This document shows positions 28,751-38,738 of a DNA stretch of 39,864 bases, piece by piece; position 1 is the stretch's first letter; each line of letters opens with the position of its first letter. The position numbers and the translations under genes are program-made. The stretch is from IMG/VR virus record IMGVR_UViG_3300037189_005706, positions 1 to 39,864 of that record. The stretch is one strand, 5' to 3'. The notes beneath the pieces are model-generated. The model had not been told where the DNA came from, made no database searches, and worked only from the letters and a program-made list of their open reading frames with translations. Source of the stretch: a virus.

Positions 28751-30397
28751 TTACTTCACTACCTGTACAGGTTTGCCGTTTTTAAGAGTCCAAGTTTGCC
28801 CGTTTTTGAACTTAGTTTCAACACCTTCTTTCAGAAGGCTAACTGGCGGGGACGAAGTAGGAGCTGCGGCAGGTTTTGCGGGTGCGCCACCAGTAGCGGG
28901 GGCGGCGGCTGCATCAGGACGGACTTTGTACTGCGTCTCGACTTCCTTGCGGATTTCTTCGAGTCGTGTTTCGTACGCTGCGGGGTCTGTTGTGCGCAGT
29001 TTACGCAGATTGCGGTCCATCAGGACTTTGTTTTCAAACGCAGTGTTGGCTTTGTCGATTGCATCTGTTTCAGCACGAGTAGTGCCAGCCGACTTGCTCA
29101 AAGCCCGTGTAGCGTTATCAGCAGCAATCCGCCTTGTGTTTGGGTCTTTGGGGTCGGCCCCGTTGGCTACCAGCGCGTCGAATTGGATTTGGATCATGTT
29201 GCCCAAATCGGTTGGCTTGTCGGGCTTGTCTTTGTTGAGCCTAGCGGCATCCACTCTTGCTTTTGCGGCAATCTTGGATTTCCGATCCCCAGCCACAATA
29301 GAACTGATAGCGGCAATCTGTCTGCCGAGCGCAGAGTTCTCAGAGATGTTGTAGTCTTTGGCGAGCTTCGCCAATTCCATCTCACGCTTTTCTTCCTTGG
29401 CAAGATCGCCGTCCGCACGAGCTTGCTTAATCTCATCAATTTTGTTACGCGCTTCCGCCTCAACCTTTTGAAGCTCAAGCTCTTTCATGCGCAAAGCCTG
29501 CTCTTGCTGCAACTGCTTGGCATCTGCACCGGAAGCCAACTCAGAATAACCGCCGAGGATGGAAGCCAGAGCGCTGCCGCCCTTTTGACCGCGAGTGCCC
29601 ATAGCCGCTTGGCCGAGCAACTGCAAGACGCCGGGCTTGGACTTGGCAAGCTCCTCTCGTTGGGTAGCAAACTCCGAACGCTGTGCGCGTTGCAAGTCTT
29701 GCAGGCGCTGGATTGCATCCCGACCGATTGGAGTGTTCAGAATGCCGTAGCGCTCTGGGTCTTTCTCTGCCATCATATTTCGTCTATCGGCCAGAGACAT
29801 CATGGAAGCCGGTTTCGCGCCAGAGCGCGCCTCGCGCAACCGCAACAACCGAGCCAACTCAGCCTCTGCGTCGACTGGACCCCCGGCTAAAGCTGTTGGT
29901 GCAGCTTCTTTTTCGGTTGTCTTTAGCTCATCAACCAACTTTTCGTCGTCATCGTCATCGTCTTCTGGGTCAACCAAGTCTCCCTCTCTGAATGCAATCA
30001 CGCCGCCTGAGCGATAGCCGGGGCGCAAAGAAGCGAGACCCCCAGCGGCCATAGCCTGTGCTTGGGGTTGTGGTTGAGCAATGCCTTGAGGCACGGGGGT
30101 TGGAGCAGCCATACCTTGGCGCATCATGTTCTGCATGGCCTGCTGCTGACGCCCTTGCTGGAGAGCCATGACGCCTGCCTGCTGCTCGATCTGGTCTTTG
30201 ACTGTGCCGGTAGGGGGTTGCCCAGCCTTCTCCATCTGCGCACGCTCCATCTCGCCTTTGCGGCGGTTCAGCTCACCAAGGGCAAGGTACGGAGGAACTT
30301 GTGGGTTCTGGCCGTTGGCGTAAGACGTCAGTAGCTGCATGACCCGAGGATCATTGGGCAGGCTTTTCAACTTGTCTTGGATTTGAATCAGGTTCAT
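28751..30397 (-). CDS. Virion/ejection-type protein, 548 aa
   Basis: ATGA-coupled to the preceding gene (30394-30397). Low-complexity Gln/Met-rich segments (QQGRQQQAMQNMMRQGM), a GGLASLRPGYRSGGVIAFREGD motif often seen in this class of phage virion proteins, then an acidic run of eight Asp/Glu. The second half is a long Lys/Glu/Ala coiled coil (KELELQKVEAEARNKIDEI) with an Ala/Pro linker and a short beta tail ending PVQVVK. It lies directly upstream of the giant ejection protein with a 1-bp gap. No enzyme motif. Confidence 0.78.
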   Translation of the reverse strand: MNLIQIQDKLKSLPNDPRVMQLLTSYANGQNPQVPPYLALGELNRRKGEMERAQMEKAGQPPTGTVKDQIEQQAGVMALQQGRQQQAMQNMMRQGMAAPTPVPQGIAQPQPQAQAMAAGGLASLRPGYRSGGVIAFREGDLVDPEDDDDDDEKLVDELKTTEKEAAPTALAGGPVDAEAELARLLRLREARSGAKPASMMSLADRRNMMAEKDPERYGILNTPIGRDAIQRLQDLQRAQRSEFATQREELAKSKPGVLQLLGQAAMGTRGQKGGSALASILGGYSELASGADAKQLQQEQALRMKELELQKVEAEARNKIDEIKQARADGDLAKEEKREMELAKLAKDYNISENSALGRQIAAISSIVAGDRKSKIAAKARVDAARLNKDKPDKPTDLGNMIQIQFDALVANGADPKDPNTRRIAADNATRALSKSAGTTRAETDAIDKANTAFENKVLMDRNLRKLRTTDPAAYETRLEEIRKEVETQYKVRPDAAAAPATGGAPAKPAAAPTSSPPVSLLKEGVETKFKNGQTWTLKNGKPVQVVK

Positions 30398-31299
30398 ACA
30401 GCTTCTCCGCCACCAAAGTTAAGCCCCAAATTTCTCAGCATGGTTCCGAGGTCACCCTGACCTGTTTGCTGCAGCAGCTTGTCAATACCTCCAACAGAGG
30501 AGATCAACTGAGCGATGCCGGAAAGCTGCGCAGGGGTGTTGGTTACCGAGCCAGTCGGCAAGCCAGAGATCATGTCGCGTTGGAACTGAATCTGTTTGTA
30601 GGGGAACTCGCGCTGAGCGTTGAACTCGCCCAAGTCTGCTGCGATGCCTTCTGACGTAATGCCGCGCTGGACTCCACCCGCAGTAAGCTGCTGGTTCAAA
30701 ATGTCGCGCTCAGCGCCCAGACCCTTGAGGCCAAAGTCCGCACCGAACTGAGCTTCTTGAACCTTGCGCTGCTGGTCGGCATTAAACTGCTGCATCGCCT
30801 TGTCGTAGGCAGAGGCGTAGCCTTGACCCAGAACGTTGGACTGCTTGTCCAGCAGGTTGCGGCGAGCTTCGGACTCCATGATGGCCTGACGGCTACCACC
30901 AAACGCACCGGCACGGGTTAGGCGTGCAGCATCATCCAGACGGGCGATGTCAGACTGGCGCTTGAGTTCTGCCAACTGCGGGTCGAGCGCTTTTTGCAGG
31001 TACGGGTTCATGTACGCCTGAGCCTGCGTGGAGTCGAACGTACCTCCGACCGGGGTGTACTGGCCTTGGTTTGGTACAGTCAGACCGCCGATACCTTGGA
31101 ACGCCTGAGTTTGCAGGCCAGAAGTACCTGCAGTCAGCGGACCCTGATAGGTCTGGTATGGGGTGCTGCCCAGAGCTTGGGCTTGACCGAGGTAGTTTGT
31201 GATGTAAGGCGAGGCCCAGTCGGCCAAACCTGCCATCGACGTGCCGCCTGTTGTGCCGAGCGCAGAGCCCGCAGTACCTGTAGTTCCAGTGGTTGCCAT
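30394..31299 (-). CDS. Virion/DNA-injection-like protein, 301 aa
   Basis: AAGGAAAC lies 6 bp before the ATG on the minus strand. The N-terminus is Gly/Thr rich (ATTGTTGTAGSALGTTGG), then the conserved-looking LADWASPYITNYLGQAQAL and AYMNPYLQKALDPQLAELKRQS, ARLDDAARLTRAGAFGGSRQ and a coiled coil (DKAMQQFNADQQRKVQEAQ). Proteins of this type occur beside the ejection proteins of many podovirus genomes, which suits virion internal-protein function. Not catalytic. Confidence 0.75.
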   Translation of the reverse strand: MATTGTTGTAGSALGTTGGTSMAGLADWASPYITNYLGQAQALGSTPYQTYQGPLTAGTSGLQTQAFQGIGGLTVPNQGQYTPVGGTFDSTQAQAYMNPYLQKALDPQLAELKRQSDIARLDDAARLTRAGAFGGSRQAIMESEARRNLLDKQSNVLGQGYASAYDKAMQQFNADQQRKVQEAQFGADFGLKGLGAERDILNQQLTAGGVQRGITSEGIAADLGEFNAQREFPYKQIQFQRDMISGLPTGSVTNTPAQLSGIAQLISSVGGIDKLLQQTGQGDLGTMLRNLGLNFGGGEAV

Positions 31300-31308
31300 T
31301 TTGTTTCC

Positions 31309-32823
31309 TTATGCCAGCAGGTGGCGGTAGGCTTTAGAGTCTTTGCCGACCCCAGCTTTTCTGTCGTCACGCAGGATGTCTTTGCGCATTTTATCGAGTC
31401 TTTCGGCTCCTGCGTCAGTCGATCCGTTGCCCAGAGCGGCAACAGTGCGTGCGTCAATCACATACTCCCCACGAGCGAGCTTGGCGGGCTGACCGCCACC
31501 GGCCATACCTTCATCGTCGATTACCGCAGGGATGCTGTCAGATACACCGTCGCCGGGACCGTCAAGCAGTCGAGCAATCCCACCACCAGCAGCCATCCTT
31601 GGGGCGTATTGGGTCTGGTCGAAGTAAGTGACCCCGCCTTGGCCCGGACGGTAGCCCGGAGCGCGTTGCTGCTGGGCGTAGGGAGTCTGTCTTTGCGTAG
31701 CTGTCAGACCGGGAATAACCGTGCCTTTGCTCTCGCCGCTGCCACCACCTCGATTCATCGCCAGCAGGGCCAGCAACAGAGGGAGCAGCGCACCCAAACC
31801 GCCTTGCTGAGTGTTTGTTCTGCCGCCGGGCGTGGTGGTTGTTTTGGTGTTATCGATTGTTTTGGTGTTGTCGATAGTTTTCGTGATTACTTTGCCGTCA
31901 TCACCGACAGTTACAACTTTGTACGTGCCGTCACCATTGTTAATCACAGTGCGGTCGGGAGACACTGTGGCCTGCTGCCCTGTAATAGATGGGCGATTGA
32001 TGAGCGACTTTGGATCGCCGAGTGAATACTTTGCGCCCAAGGGATTCTGAGCACTGCTCTGCGACAGGAATCCAGTCTGAGACAACGTACCCCCTGTACC
32101 TCTGAATGGGGTCAAACCTCTGTCGCCAAAAATAGTGTTGTTGACGTAGTCTTCGATTGAGTCAAATTTACCCGGATTGTTTCTAATCAAGTCTTCCAGC
32201 ACGCTGCTACCGTACTCGGCAGGTATGTACTTGGAGATGCCTTGACCGCCGCCCATAAAGTCAAGCCCCATGCCGCGAGTGGCGTCCGTAGACAAGCCCT
32301 GACCGTCAGCGGTCTCAAGGCCCGAACGAATGGAGTAGTCTGCGGTTCCGGGTGTGTAGCGTGCAATCTCTTCTGCCGTGCCTGAGCCAAGCAAGTCTTT
32401 AAGGCTCGTGAAGCCTTCTGCAGTCAGGCCGGTTGCACCGGTTTCGGGGTCCCGGATAGACATCTGCCCACGACCAGTGGGTGTGAGGCCAAGACCACCA
32501 AGGTCCATTCCGCTGGAGAGATCGATGTTGCTCAGGCTTCTGGAAAGGCCAGTGTCGCCACCACCCAAAGCAGAACCAAGGTCCAAGCCCTCAACCGCAG
32601 CCAAGTCTTCAAACGAACCAAGGTCGAAGTTACTGCCAAAATCAACGTTGGAAAAATCAGCCAGCATCGAGTCGAGGTCATCAAAGCTAAAAGCGTTTGA
32701 GTCGAGCGTACCGAAATCAAAGTTTTCGCCACCGTCAGTGAAGTAGTTGCTGAAATCAAAATCGCTCGACGCCGAGTCGATCATGCTGTCGAGGTCGTCA
32801 TAGCTGAAAGCGTAATCGCTCAT
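31309..32823 (-). CDS. Virion protein with GPGDGVSDSIPA motif, 504 aa
   Basis: AAGGAAAA before ATG (minus strand). The N-terminus is acidic and repeats AFSYDDLDSM and AFSFDDLDSM (residues about 5-14 and 44-53). The middle has a tandem 18-bp repeat encoding KTIDNT twice (31842-31877), then a hydrophobic segment (GALLPLLLALLAMN). The C-terminus holds GIARLLDGPGDGVSDSIPA, PAKLARGEYVIDA and LGNGSTDAGAERLDKM, a motif set I know from virion proteins of podophages of aquatic bacteria. The exact role is unknown. Confidence 0.78.
   Translation of the reverse strand: MSDYAFSYDDLDSMIDSASSDFDFSNYFTDGGENFDFGTLDSNAFSFDDLDSMLADFSNVDFGSNFDLGSFEDLAAVEGLDLGSALGGGDTGLSRSLSNIDLSSGMDLGGLGLTPTGRGQMSIRDPETGATGLTAEGFTSLKDLLGSGTAEEIARYTPGTADYSIRSGLETADGQGLSTDATRGMGLDFMGGGQGISKYIPAEYGSSVLEDLIRNNPGKFDSIEDYVNNTIFGDRGLTPFRGTGGTLSQTGFLSQSSAQNPLGAKYSLGDPKSLINRPSITGQQATVSPDRTVINNGDGTYKVVTVGDDGKVITKTIDNTKTIDNTKTTTTPGGRTNTQQGGLGALLPLLLALLAMNRGGGSGESKGTVIPGLTATQRQTPYAQQQRAPGYRPGQGGVTYFDQTQYAPRMAAGGGIARLLDGPGDGVSDSIPAVIDDEGMAGGGQPAKLARGEYVIDARTVAALGNGSTDAGAERLDKMRKDILRDDRKAGVGKDSKAYRHLLA
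31842..31877 (-). repeat. Tandem 18-bp repeat in a virion gene
   Basis: Two adjacent 18-bp units that differ at two positions, translated as two copies of a six-residue unit (KTIDNT). Such in-frame repeats arise by slippage and may vary in number between strains. Confidence 0.85.
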
Positions 32824-32834
32824 GGTGTTTTTCC

Positions 32835-35642
32835 TTATCTCGGTTGCGATGAGAGGTAGTTTGCTGCCGTACCAAACACCTTGATTGGGTTGACTTTCTC
32901 GCCTTGGAGCAGCGGCACCGCAATCCCTGTGGCAAAGTTTAACTGTTGTGGGGTCAAACCGGAACTACCCAAAGCTGTGTTTAGACCGTAATTTGAGACG
33001 CCCTCCAGAATGCCGGTCTGGAGTAAATCCCCAAAGTTGGCATTACCTTGGAGCGCACCCCTCACCGCCCCGGTTCCAGCCCCTGTGATAGCTTTAGCCA
33101 AGTCTGGGTTCATACCAGTCGGCAGGAGGTTTGAGATGCCTGAGCTCACAAAGGGAGACACAGCACCACCGAGGAAGCCCTTTTCAAACTGACCGCCGCC
33201 AAGCGCGGTCATGCCGCCACTCAAAATACCCTGAGTCAGCGCTGCGTTTGCCAGAGAACCCGTAGCCAGAGCGGACCCGCCAGCGCTTGCCAGCCCACTA
33301 CTCAATGCAGCGCCCACGCCGGGCAGCACAAACGGCAGCGCCATAGAAATGATCGGTGCGAGGTCTTGCACGAGTGCGCCGAAGCCTGTCTTTTCCTGCG
33401 TCGAATACAGAACGGGAACACCTTCTTTGGTAAACCCGACGTTCAGCTCGTTGCGCTTTCTGTTGTTCCACCTGCCGCTTTTTTCTGCGTCGATGGTTCC
33501 GTCTACGCCAGCAATCTCTTTGCCCGTGTCTTTGTCGATGGCAACAGTGCCAATCTTTTGCTGGTAGTTGCCGTCCTTGTCTATTTCGCTTTCGGGTATC
33601 TCAACGAATGTGCTGGTAGAAGTCTCACCATCAGGATTGAGAGTGGACTCGGTGCGGCCATACACAGTTTTGACTTGGTTCTTGGGCACTACAGACGAGT
33701 AGCCGCCCTCGCCGTCCGCAACTCCAAACGTGCCGTTGCCAAAGTCCTGTACGGGTGTGCCATCTGGCGCAAAGTGGCGCTTCTCCGCAGGTACAGCCTC
33801 AAACTTTTCCTTCTGGCCGATGTCTGCAAGCGTGTCGATGCCCAGCTTAGCCAGAGTGGCGGCTGTTTTCATGGGGTCGGCGAATGAGCCACGGAACAGG
33901 TTTGGGTTATTAATCGCTTTGCGCTGCGCATCAAGCTGGTCATAGACGCGCTGAGCTTGAAATGGGTCTACCCCGCCGTAGTCCTTCCACCTGTCTTCCA
34001 GCTCCGTGATTTTTGTATCCAAGTCATTAAGACCCTTGCTATACAACTGAGATACTGCACCGTTAGACCGGGCATCCTCGGCAAACTTTTTGATGTCTGC
34101 TGTTGTAGCGTCAGTGTTGGTCAGGACTTTGCGGAACTCGGTTTCAAAGTTTCTGACTGGGTTCAAGAACCCTTTTACTTGATCCACAGAAAGGTCGGTA
34201 GCTTTTGCCAAGTCTTCATCGGTAAAGCCAAACTTTTGCTGCAGAGCCAAAGCTCGGACAACTTGATCGTCTTGAGTCTTGACGTCTTCAGCCCCAAGCA
34301 CGCTATCAACGATTTGGTTTGTTCTGTCGTCGTAGTTTTTGAATATGGCGTCGAACACCTTTTTGTCTGTGCCCGTCAGGTCAGCCAGCTTCTGCGCATC
34401 GTAGCCGTAGTCACGACCGAACTTAACCGCAGTACGCGCCTCATCAAAGGACAGTTGCTTGTCGGCAAGGATGTTAGCAATCCCGGTTTTGGCGTAGTCG
34501 GCAAACCCAGTCTTGTACGTGTTGAAAGCGTCATTGCCCAACACCTGCTTCATGGTGTTTTCGTCAAGACCATTTTCGTTTGCGTACTTGAACCCAGACA
34601 GAATGCCCTCCGTGGTGGGGGCGGCTGCAGCATCGGTCAACCCAAAGCTGGACTTCAGTCCAGCCATTTCTCTGTAGTCTTTGTAGCCGCTCTCGATCAT
34701 CGGGTCAGAAATACCCAATTTCTTGAGATACGCAACGGCTTCTTGCTGGTTTGCTTGAGTATCCCCACCAGCGCCGCTTGTTAATTGGTAGTAGGCCCGA
34801 GCAATGTCGTCTGACGTGCTATTTGCTGTGAGGCTTTTGTACAGTGGCTCACTCGCAGCTATGCCCATCCCCACTGGCGTGGCACCACCCGTGTAACCAC
34901 CATCTTTAGCTACTCCAGTCGTTCCGCTACCCGTATTAACGTTCTGACCAAGTGACGCTACGCCAGTGCCTGAGGTTATAGGCGCTTTAACCCTATCCAA
35001 AACTTGACTGTAGGTGCTCGCAGCTCCTTCCGGGGTATAGCCCTGAGCAACAACGTGCCGAGTATTCGCCTCCCGATAGTTTGGATCAGAATACATTTGT
35101 ATGGTTGCTTGCCTTGCTGCTTCAGCAGGGTTGCTGGATGCCATGATGGCACTCCAATTGCGCGTATCAAGGTTTGCACCAATGTTTCCGTATATGGTGT
35201 TTGAGGCAGTGGTGAAGTCAGCGCCCGTTGCATCCATGAACTCTTTGATGTTGGGCCTTGCCAAATGCACGTTTGCTGCGCTTGCAACATCTCCAATAAG
35301 GCTGGGAGCGGTCGTCGTTTTGGCGGTATTGTTTGCTGCAGCGGTTGTCACAACAGGAGCCGCTGTTGCCGCTACCGGCTGGACAATGCTTCCAGTGCCT
35401 GTAGCTGGGTTATACGTTGCCAGATTTTGTGCAACCAAGTCTGGGCGACCAGCCACTTGCTGGTTGTATGCGTTGCTTGCGGCTGCGACAGAAGCGTCAC
35501 CAGAGGAAAGAAGACTCTGCGCCCTTGCCACTTGCGCTGGGTCGAGCTGAAAGGCTTGCGCGGCAGCTTGAAGTCCTGAGCCGCTTAGTGCGTTGTTTTG
35601 AATGTACGACGCAACCTGTGCATCTGTAAATCTTGTAGACAT
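32835..35642 (-). CDS. Large virion/internal protein, 935 aa
   Basis: TAAGGACA lies 8 bp before the ATG. The sequence is Ala/Gln/Asp/Asn-rich with a helical first half (VASYIQNNALSGSGLQAAAQAF), a central coiled region (FETEFRKVLTNTDATTADIKKF) and a strongly hydrophobic, Gly-rich end (IISMALPFVLPGVGAALSSGL, SGGMTALGGGQFEKGFLGG), like ejection proteins that cross or coat the membrane. No enzyme motif is seen. It lies between a tail protein and the 504-aa virion protein, so it is probably an internal or tail-associated structural protein, perhaps forming part of the DNA conduit. Confidence 0.75.
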   Translation of the reverse strand: MSTRFTDAQVASYIQNNALSGSGLQAAAQAFQLDPAQVARAQSLLSSGDASVAAASNAYNQQVAGRPDLVAQNLATYNPATGTGSIVQPVAATAAPVVTTAAANNTAKTTTAPSLIGDVASAANVHLARPNIKEFMDATGADFTTASNTIYGNIGANLDTRNWSAIMASSNPAEAARQATIQMYSDPNYREANTRHVVAQGYTPEGAASTYSQVLDRVKAPITSGTGVASLGQNVNTGSGTTGVAKDGGYTGGATPVGMGIAASEPLYKSLTANSTSDDIARAYYQLTSGAGGDTQANQQEAVAYLKKLGISDPMIESGYKDYREMAGLKSSFGLTDAAAAPTTEGILSGFKYANENGLDENTMKQVLGNDAFNTYKTGFADYAKTGIANILADKQLSFDEARTAVKFGRDYGYDAQKLADLTGTDKKVFDAIFKNYDDRTNQIVDSVLGAEDVKTQDDQVVRALALQQKFGFTDEDLAKATDLSVDQVKGFLNPVRNFETEFRKVLTNTDATTADIKKFAEDARSNGAVSQLYSKGLNDLDTKITELEDRWKDYGGVDPFQAQRVYDQLDAQRKAINNPNLFRGSFADPMKTAATLAKLGIDTLADIGQKEKFEAVPAEKRHFAPDGTPVQDFGNGTFGVADGEGGYSSVVPKNQVKTVYGRTESTLNPDGETSTSTFVEIPESEIDKDGNYQQKIGTVAIDKDTGKEIAGVDGTIDAEKSGRWNNRKRNELNVGFTKEGVPVLYSTQEKTGFGALVQDLAPIISMALPFVLPGVGAALSSGLASAGGSALATGSLANAALTQGILSGGMTALGGGQFEKGFLGGAVSPFVSSGISNLLPTGMNPDLAKAITGAGTGAVRGALQGNANFGDLLQTGILEGVSNYGLNTALGSSGLTPQQLNFATGIAVPLLQGEKVNPIKVFGTAANYLSSQPR

Positions 35643-35651
35643 TTCTTGTCC

Positions 35652-36296
35652 TTACGGTGGGGTGGGCCGTGGAACTGGCAGCGGCGCAACGAAGTTTACA
35701 GCTATGACCGCCGACGGCATACCCGGATGCGGTGCTGTTGGAGCCGTAGCTTCCAAGACAACATTGGTGTCATCAGCGGTCCAGCGCATCTCGATGTACT
35801 CGCCTTCATCAAGGTCGATATTGAAGTTCCAAGAGATGTTCAGGTGCGTATTGCTGCCGGACAGCGTGTACTGGTGGGTGGAGTAGCCGATGTCGGTCGT
35901 ATTGCGTCTGATCCAAATGTAGACCTGCTTTGCGCTGCTCGACCCGCTGCGAAGCTGCCCGGAGAACTGAAAGTTGTACACACCGGGAATATCTACATAT
36001 ATGCGGCTTTCCGTCCCTGCGTTTACATACACGGCGTTGTTTAGATACTCCAGCGGGAAGTCGATTGGCTGAGCCACGTTCGCAGAAACAATCGGCTGAT
36101 CTGTGGTGCTGAAAAATAAACCGTTCGGGCAGTCTACATACTGACCACCATTGGGGCCAATCAGGCTGTTGACATTGCCATTGAGCAGGTTGAAATACAG
36201 GCGCAGAATGTTATTGAGCTGATCCTGATAGGACCGCCCAAACTGTTCCGGCGACAGCGGCAGGTTCGGTACTGCTGTTTGCTGAAGTTGTGTCAT
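35652..36296 (-). CDS. Jelly-roll tail or receptor-binding protein, 214 aa
   Basis: The N-terminal 60 residues form a helix (EQFGRSYQDQLNNILRLYFNLLNG) with a trimer-type linker; the C-terminal part has alternating strands (NAVYVNAGTESRIYVDIPGVYNFQFSGQL, YIWIRRNTTDIGYSTHQY, LNISWNFNIDLDEGEYIEMRW in outline) like the C1q/TNF jelly-roll heads of phage tail fibres. The end is proline-rich. ATGA overlap with the upstream stabilisation gene. It is a candidate adhesin and should be among the fastest-evolving genes here. Confidence 0.75.
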   Translation of the reverse strand: MTQLQQTAVPNLPLSPEQFGRSYQDQLNNILRLYFNLLNGNVNSLIGPNGGQYVDCPNGLFFSTTDQPIVSANVAQPIDFPLEYLNNAVYVNAGTESRIYVDIPGVYNFQFSGQLRSGSSSAKQVYIWIRRNTTDIGYSTHQYTLSGSNTHLNISWNFNIDLDEGEYIEMRWTADDTNVVLEATAPTAPHPGMPSAVIAVNFVAPLPVPRPTPP

Positions 36297-38200
36297 CTGC
36301 GTCCGTCAGATTTGATGTCGATCCGAGGCGCACCAAGCTGCCATGCAGTACCCAATCGGTTGGAGTCCACCTTAAAGATGAGCTGCCTGCCGCGCACACG
36401 AATGTAAACCTGACCCGTAAACTCCTCAATTGGAGCTGTAGCGATGCGTTGAATTTCCGCAGAGCTGGTGCCGTTTGTAGAGGCTGGAGTTGTAAACCCC
36501 GAGCCAGAGTTGCGCAAAGGGATCAGTGTCATAGTGCACTGCGGTGTCAGGTTTCCCGTAGACCCCCGGAATGTCAAGTCCGGCAGTACGCGCCAAATAA
36601 AGCCAAAGTTGTGCCCGTCATCAATATCAAACTCAGACGAGCCAATTGACGCCGCAATAGGCAAAGGAGTAGCTGTTTCATTGTCATCCACGCCTTGTTC
36701 GTGGTTCACCAGATTGCGGCTGTACGTTGCGGCCAGTGGATAGTCGCGCAGTCCAGAGTCCAGCCACGCCGTACGGCCCATCGTGCCGTAGTACCAAATG
36801 TCCTCCGCGTAGTTGTACACCACATACTTGTCCACCACAGTGCTTCCAGAGGAGCAGTAGAACCACCAGACCTCATTGAAGCCCTCGTTCGTGCTGGCAA
36901 ACACTTGCTGGTTTTGGGACTGGTTAATGTCACTGAAGATGTACTGCCGTAGATCGCAGCGCAGGGTTTGAGTGCGACCATCGTACTTGTAGAACTTGTC
37001 CACACCCATCCAGTAAATAACGCCAGAGGCCACGGCTTTTGCGTTTGGCCCATAGATTGAAATGTTGCTTGCTAAAAGCTGAGTGCTCCAAACCGCAGGC
37101 ACACCCACGTACTGGATTGAGTAAATGGCTGAGTCCGTCCACACCACGATTTCCTGCCGGGTTTGCAAGCAGGTTACCAACTCAGAGCCATCAGACAACT
37201 GAATGCTTCCAGCCTGACCCGTAGGGGATGGCGTCCAAACTTCGGCGGACTCTTGGTCAGACCAGCGAATCAGCATGGGGTTTTGAACCGCACTGCCGAT
37301 CTCGTTACACCCAAACGCAAACACAAATCGGCTGATGTCTGACACAAAGATGAACTTCTGCACGGTCGGCACATCCGACGCATCGTCCAAAGAGGACAGC
37401 AGAACCCCACGGGTTTCAATCCCGTCGGTGGCATCCCAGTAGTAAATTGGGCCGTCACGAGGCGCAAAAACCAAATCTTCGCCAAAGTTAATCTGACTCC
37501 AAAGACGCAAGGGGGCTTGGGAGGTTCCACCAGTACCCCAAGTGCCCGTGCTCCAAGTGCCCGAACCCCAACCGGTAGTTGGAATCTGAAACTCAGGGCC
37601 GACATTAATTTGATACGCGGCTGTTACCGTGCCGCCACCGGGAGAGCCCGATACATCCGTGGCGTTAGCATTAACGCCAACATTGATTGTGTAAGCATTG
37701 CCGCTTACCAATGTGATTTGAAACTCTCGGTTGAGCACGTCCGCCGTGATGTTGCCGCCCAAGCCCGTAGAGCCGCTGAACGTCACAAAATCCCCGGTTA
37801 CACAGCCATGCGACGTATCTGCGACAGTGATAATTGGGGAGCCGTTGGTTGCAGTAAACGGGTTGGTCAGGGTGGCTGTATCTCGTATTGGGGTGATGTC
37901 GTAATACGCACCGCCGCGCTCGATGTAAAACTTCAGGTTTGTACCGACGCCAACAAGGTTCAGTACACCAAGAGTCACCCAGTTCCACAGAGAGCGGCAC
38001 ACACCAAGGAACGTGTTTGCCGAAATGCGCTGCCACCCACCAATCTTTTCTGGCGTACCTGCGCGAAAACGCACCTTCTCGGATTCGTACCAACCCCCAG
38101 CAACTTGCGTGGACGCAGTCACCGCACCGATTGCCTCAGAGGCGTAGCGGGTGTTTTCCCGATTTACGCCGGGTCGGAACAGTATGGACTTCAGGGGCAT
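36293..38200 (-). CDS. Phage stabilisation-type head-tail protein (P22 gp10-like), 635 aa
   Basis: Begins MPLKSILFRPGVNRENTRYASEAIGAVTASTQVAGGWYESEKVRFR in outline, which matches the start of P22 gp10-like stabilisation proteins (L..PGV....T.Y.....WY..EKVRFR.G..E.IGG). The rest is beta-rich with propeller-type strands (LRLWSQINFGEDLVFA, GPIYYWD, LIRWSDQESAEVWTP, WWFYCSSGSTVVDKYVVYNY). In P22 this protein closes the portal and links it to the tail. The overlap with the next gene is ATGA. A firm structural assignment; the subtype is less certain. Confidence 0.82.
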   Translation of the reverse strand: MPLKSILFRPGVNRENTRYASEAIGAVTASTQVAGGWYESEKVRFRAGTPEKIGGWQRISANTFLGVCRSLWNWVTLGVLNLVGVGTNLKFYIERGGAYYDITPIRDTATLTNPFTATNGSPIITVADTSHGCVTGDFVTFSGSTGLGGNITADVLNREFQITLVSGNAYTINVGVNANATDVSGSPGGGTVTAAYQINVGPEFQIPTTGWGSGTWSTGTWGTGGTSQAPLRLWSQINFGEDLVFAPRDGPIYYWDATDGIETRGVLLSSLDDASDVPTVQKFIFVSDISRFVFAFGCNEIGSAVQNPMLIRWSDQESAEVWTPSPTGQAGSIQLSDGSELVTCLQTRQEIVVWTDSAIYSIQYVGVPAVWSTQLLASNISIYGPNAKAVASGVIYWMGVDKFYKYDGRTQTLRCDLRQYIFSDINQSQNQQVFASTNEGFNEVWWFYCSSGSTVVDKYVVYNYAEDIWYYGTMGRTAWLDSGLRDYPLAATYSRNLVNHEQGVDDNETATPLPIAASIGSSEFDIDDGHNFGFIWRVLPDLTFRGSTGNLTPQCTMTLIPLRNSGSGFTTPASTNGTSSAEIQRIATAPIEEFTGQVYIRVRGRQLIFKVDSNRLGTAWQLGAPRIDIKSDGRR

Positions 38201-38231
38201 GGTTTACCTCAGTTTTGCGACATTTTCGCAC

Positions 38232-38738
38232 TTAACTTAGGAACAGCGCAATCTCGGCTTCCCGGCGCTTGACGAGTCCCGGCAGGACTTTACCCCCGCC
38301 CTTGGTCCAAGCCCGGAATGCGTCGGCTGCACCCTCCCAGTCGCCCCGGTTGGCTCTCATGCGGATCGTGCTGCGTTGGAGGTTGCCGCTGCCTATGTTA
38401 TAGGCCAGACATACCAGAGCGTCAAAGCGGCCTTGATACCCAGAAACGCCGGGAACAAGTCGTAAAACAGCACGCTCAAAAGTTGCGAGGTCAGCCTTGA
38501 ACATCTCAGCCAATTCTTCTTTGGACCAGACACGGTTATCCTCCGGGCGTAGCGGGTATTCTTTTCGAATCATAGGCACGTCCTTGCCTTCGACGCGCAC
38601 CATTGGCAGCCTGATCTGATCTTGGTATAAGACGGTTCCCCATCCACAAGTCCAAATGTGCGCCGGGCACAAATAAGGCCGGTTGCGAAAACCTTCAAAC
38701 TTGTGCATCAAATGCAAGCCAGCATCAGAGGTTTTCAT
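38232..38738 (-). CDS. Phage endolysin, GH24 lysozyme
   Basis: 168 residues. E15 in HKFEGFR, then x8, C24, then x5, T30 in WTCGWGT, the catalytic E-x8-C/D-x5-T arrangement of phage-21-type and T4-type lysozymes, with CLAYNIGSGN and VLPGLVKRREAE also in the family pattern. It cleaves the glycan of peptidoglycan. There is no signal peptide or signal-arrest-release segment at the N-terminus, so a canonical holin is needed, and a holin-like gene lies upstream. The 14-bp overlap with the GIY-YIG gene is unusual and suggests the nuclease inserted just before the ATG. Confidence 0.93.
   Translation of the reverse strand: MKTSDAGLHLMHKFEGFRNRPYLCPAHIWTCGWGTVLYQDQIRLPMVRVEGKDVPMIRKEYPLRPEDNRVWSKEELAEMFKADLATFERAVLRLVPGVSGYQGRFDALVCLAYNIGSGNLQRSTIRMRANRGDWEGAADAFRAWTKGGGKVLPGLVKRREAEIALFLS

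Noticed and set aside
28460-29890. Plus-strand ORF of 476 aa
   Set aside because: Antisense to two late genes that are coupled and have sensible domain content.
30994-32025. Plus-strand ORF of 343 aa
   Set aside because: Antisense to two virion genes; Ser/Cys/Val-rich shadow frame.
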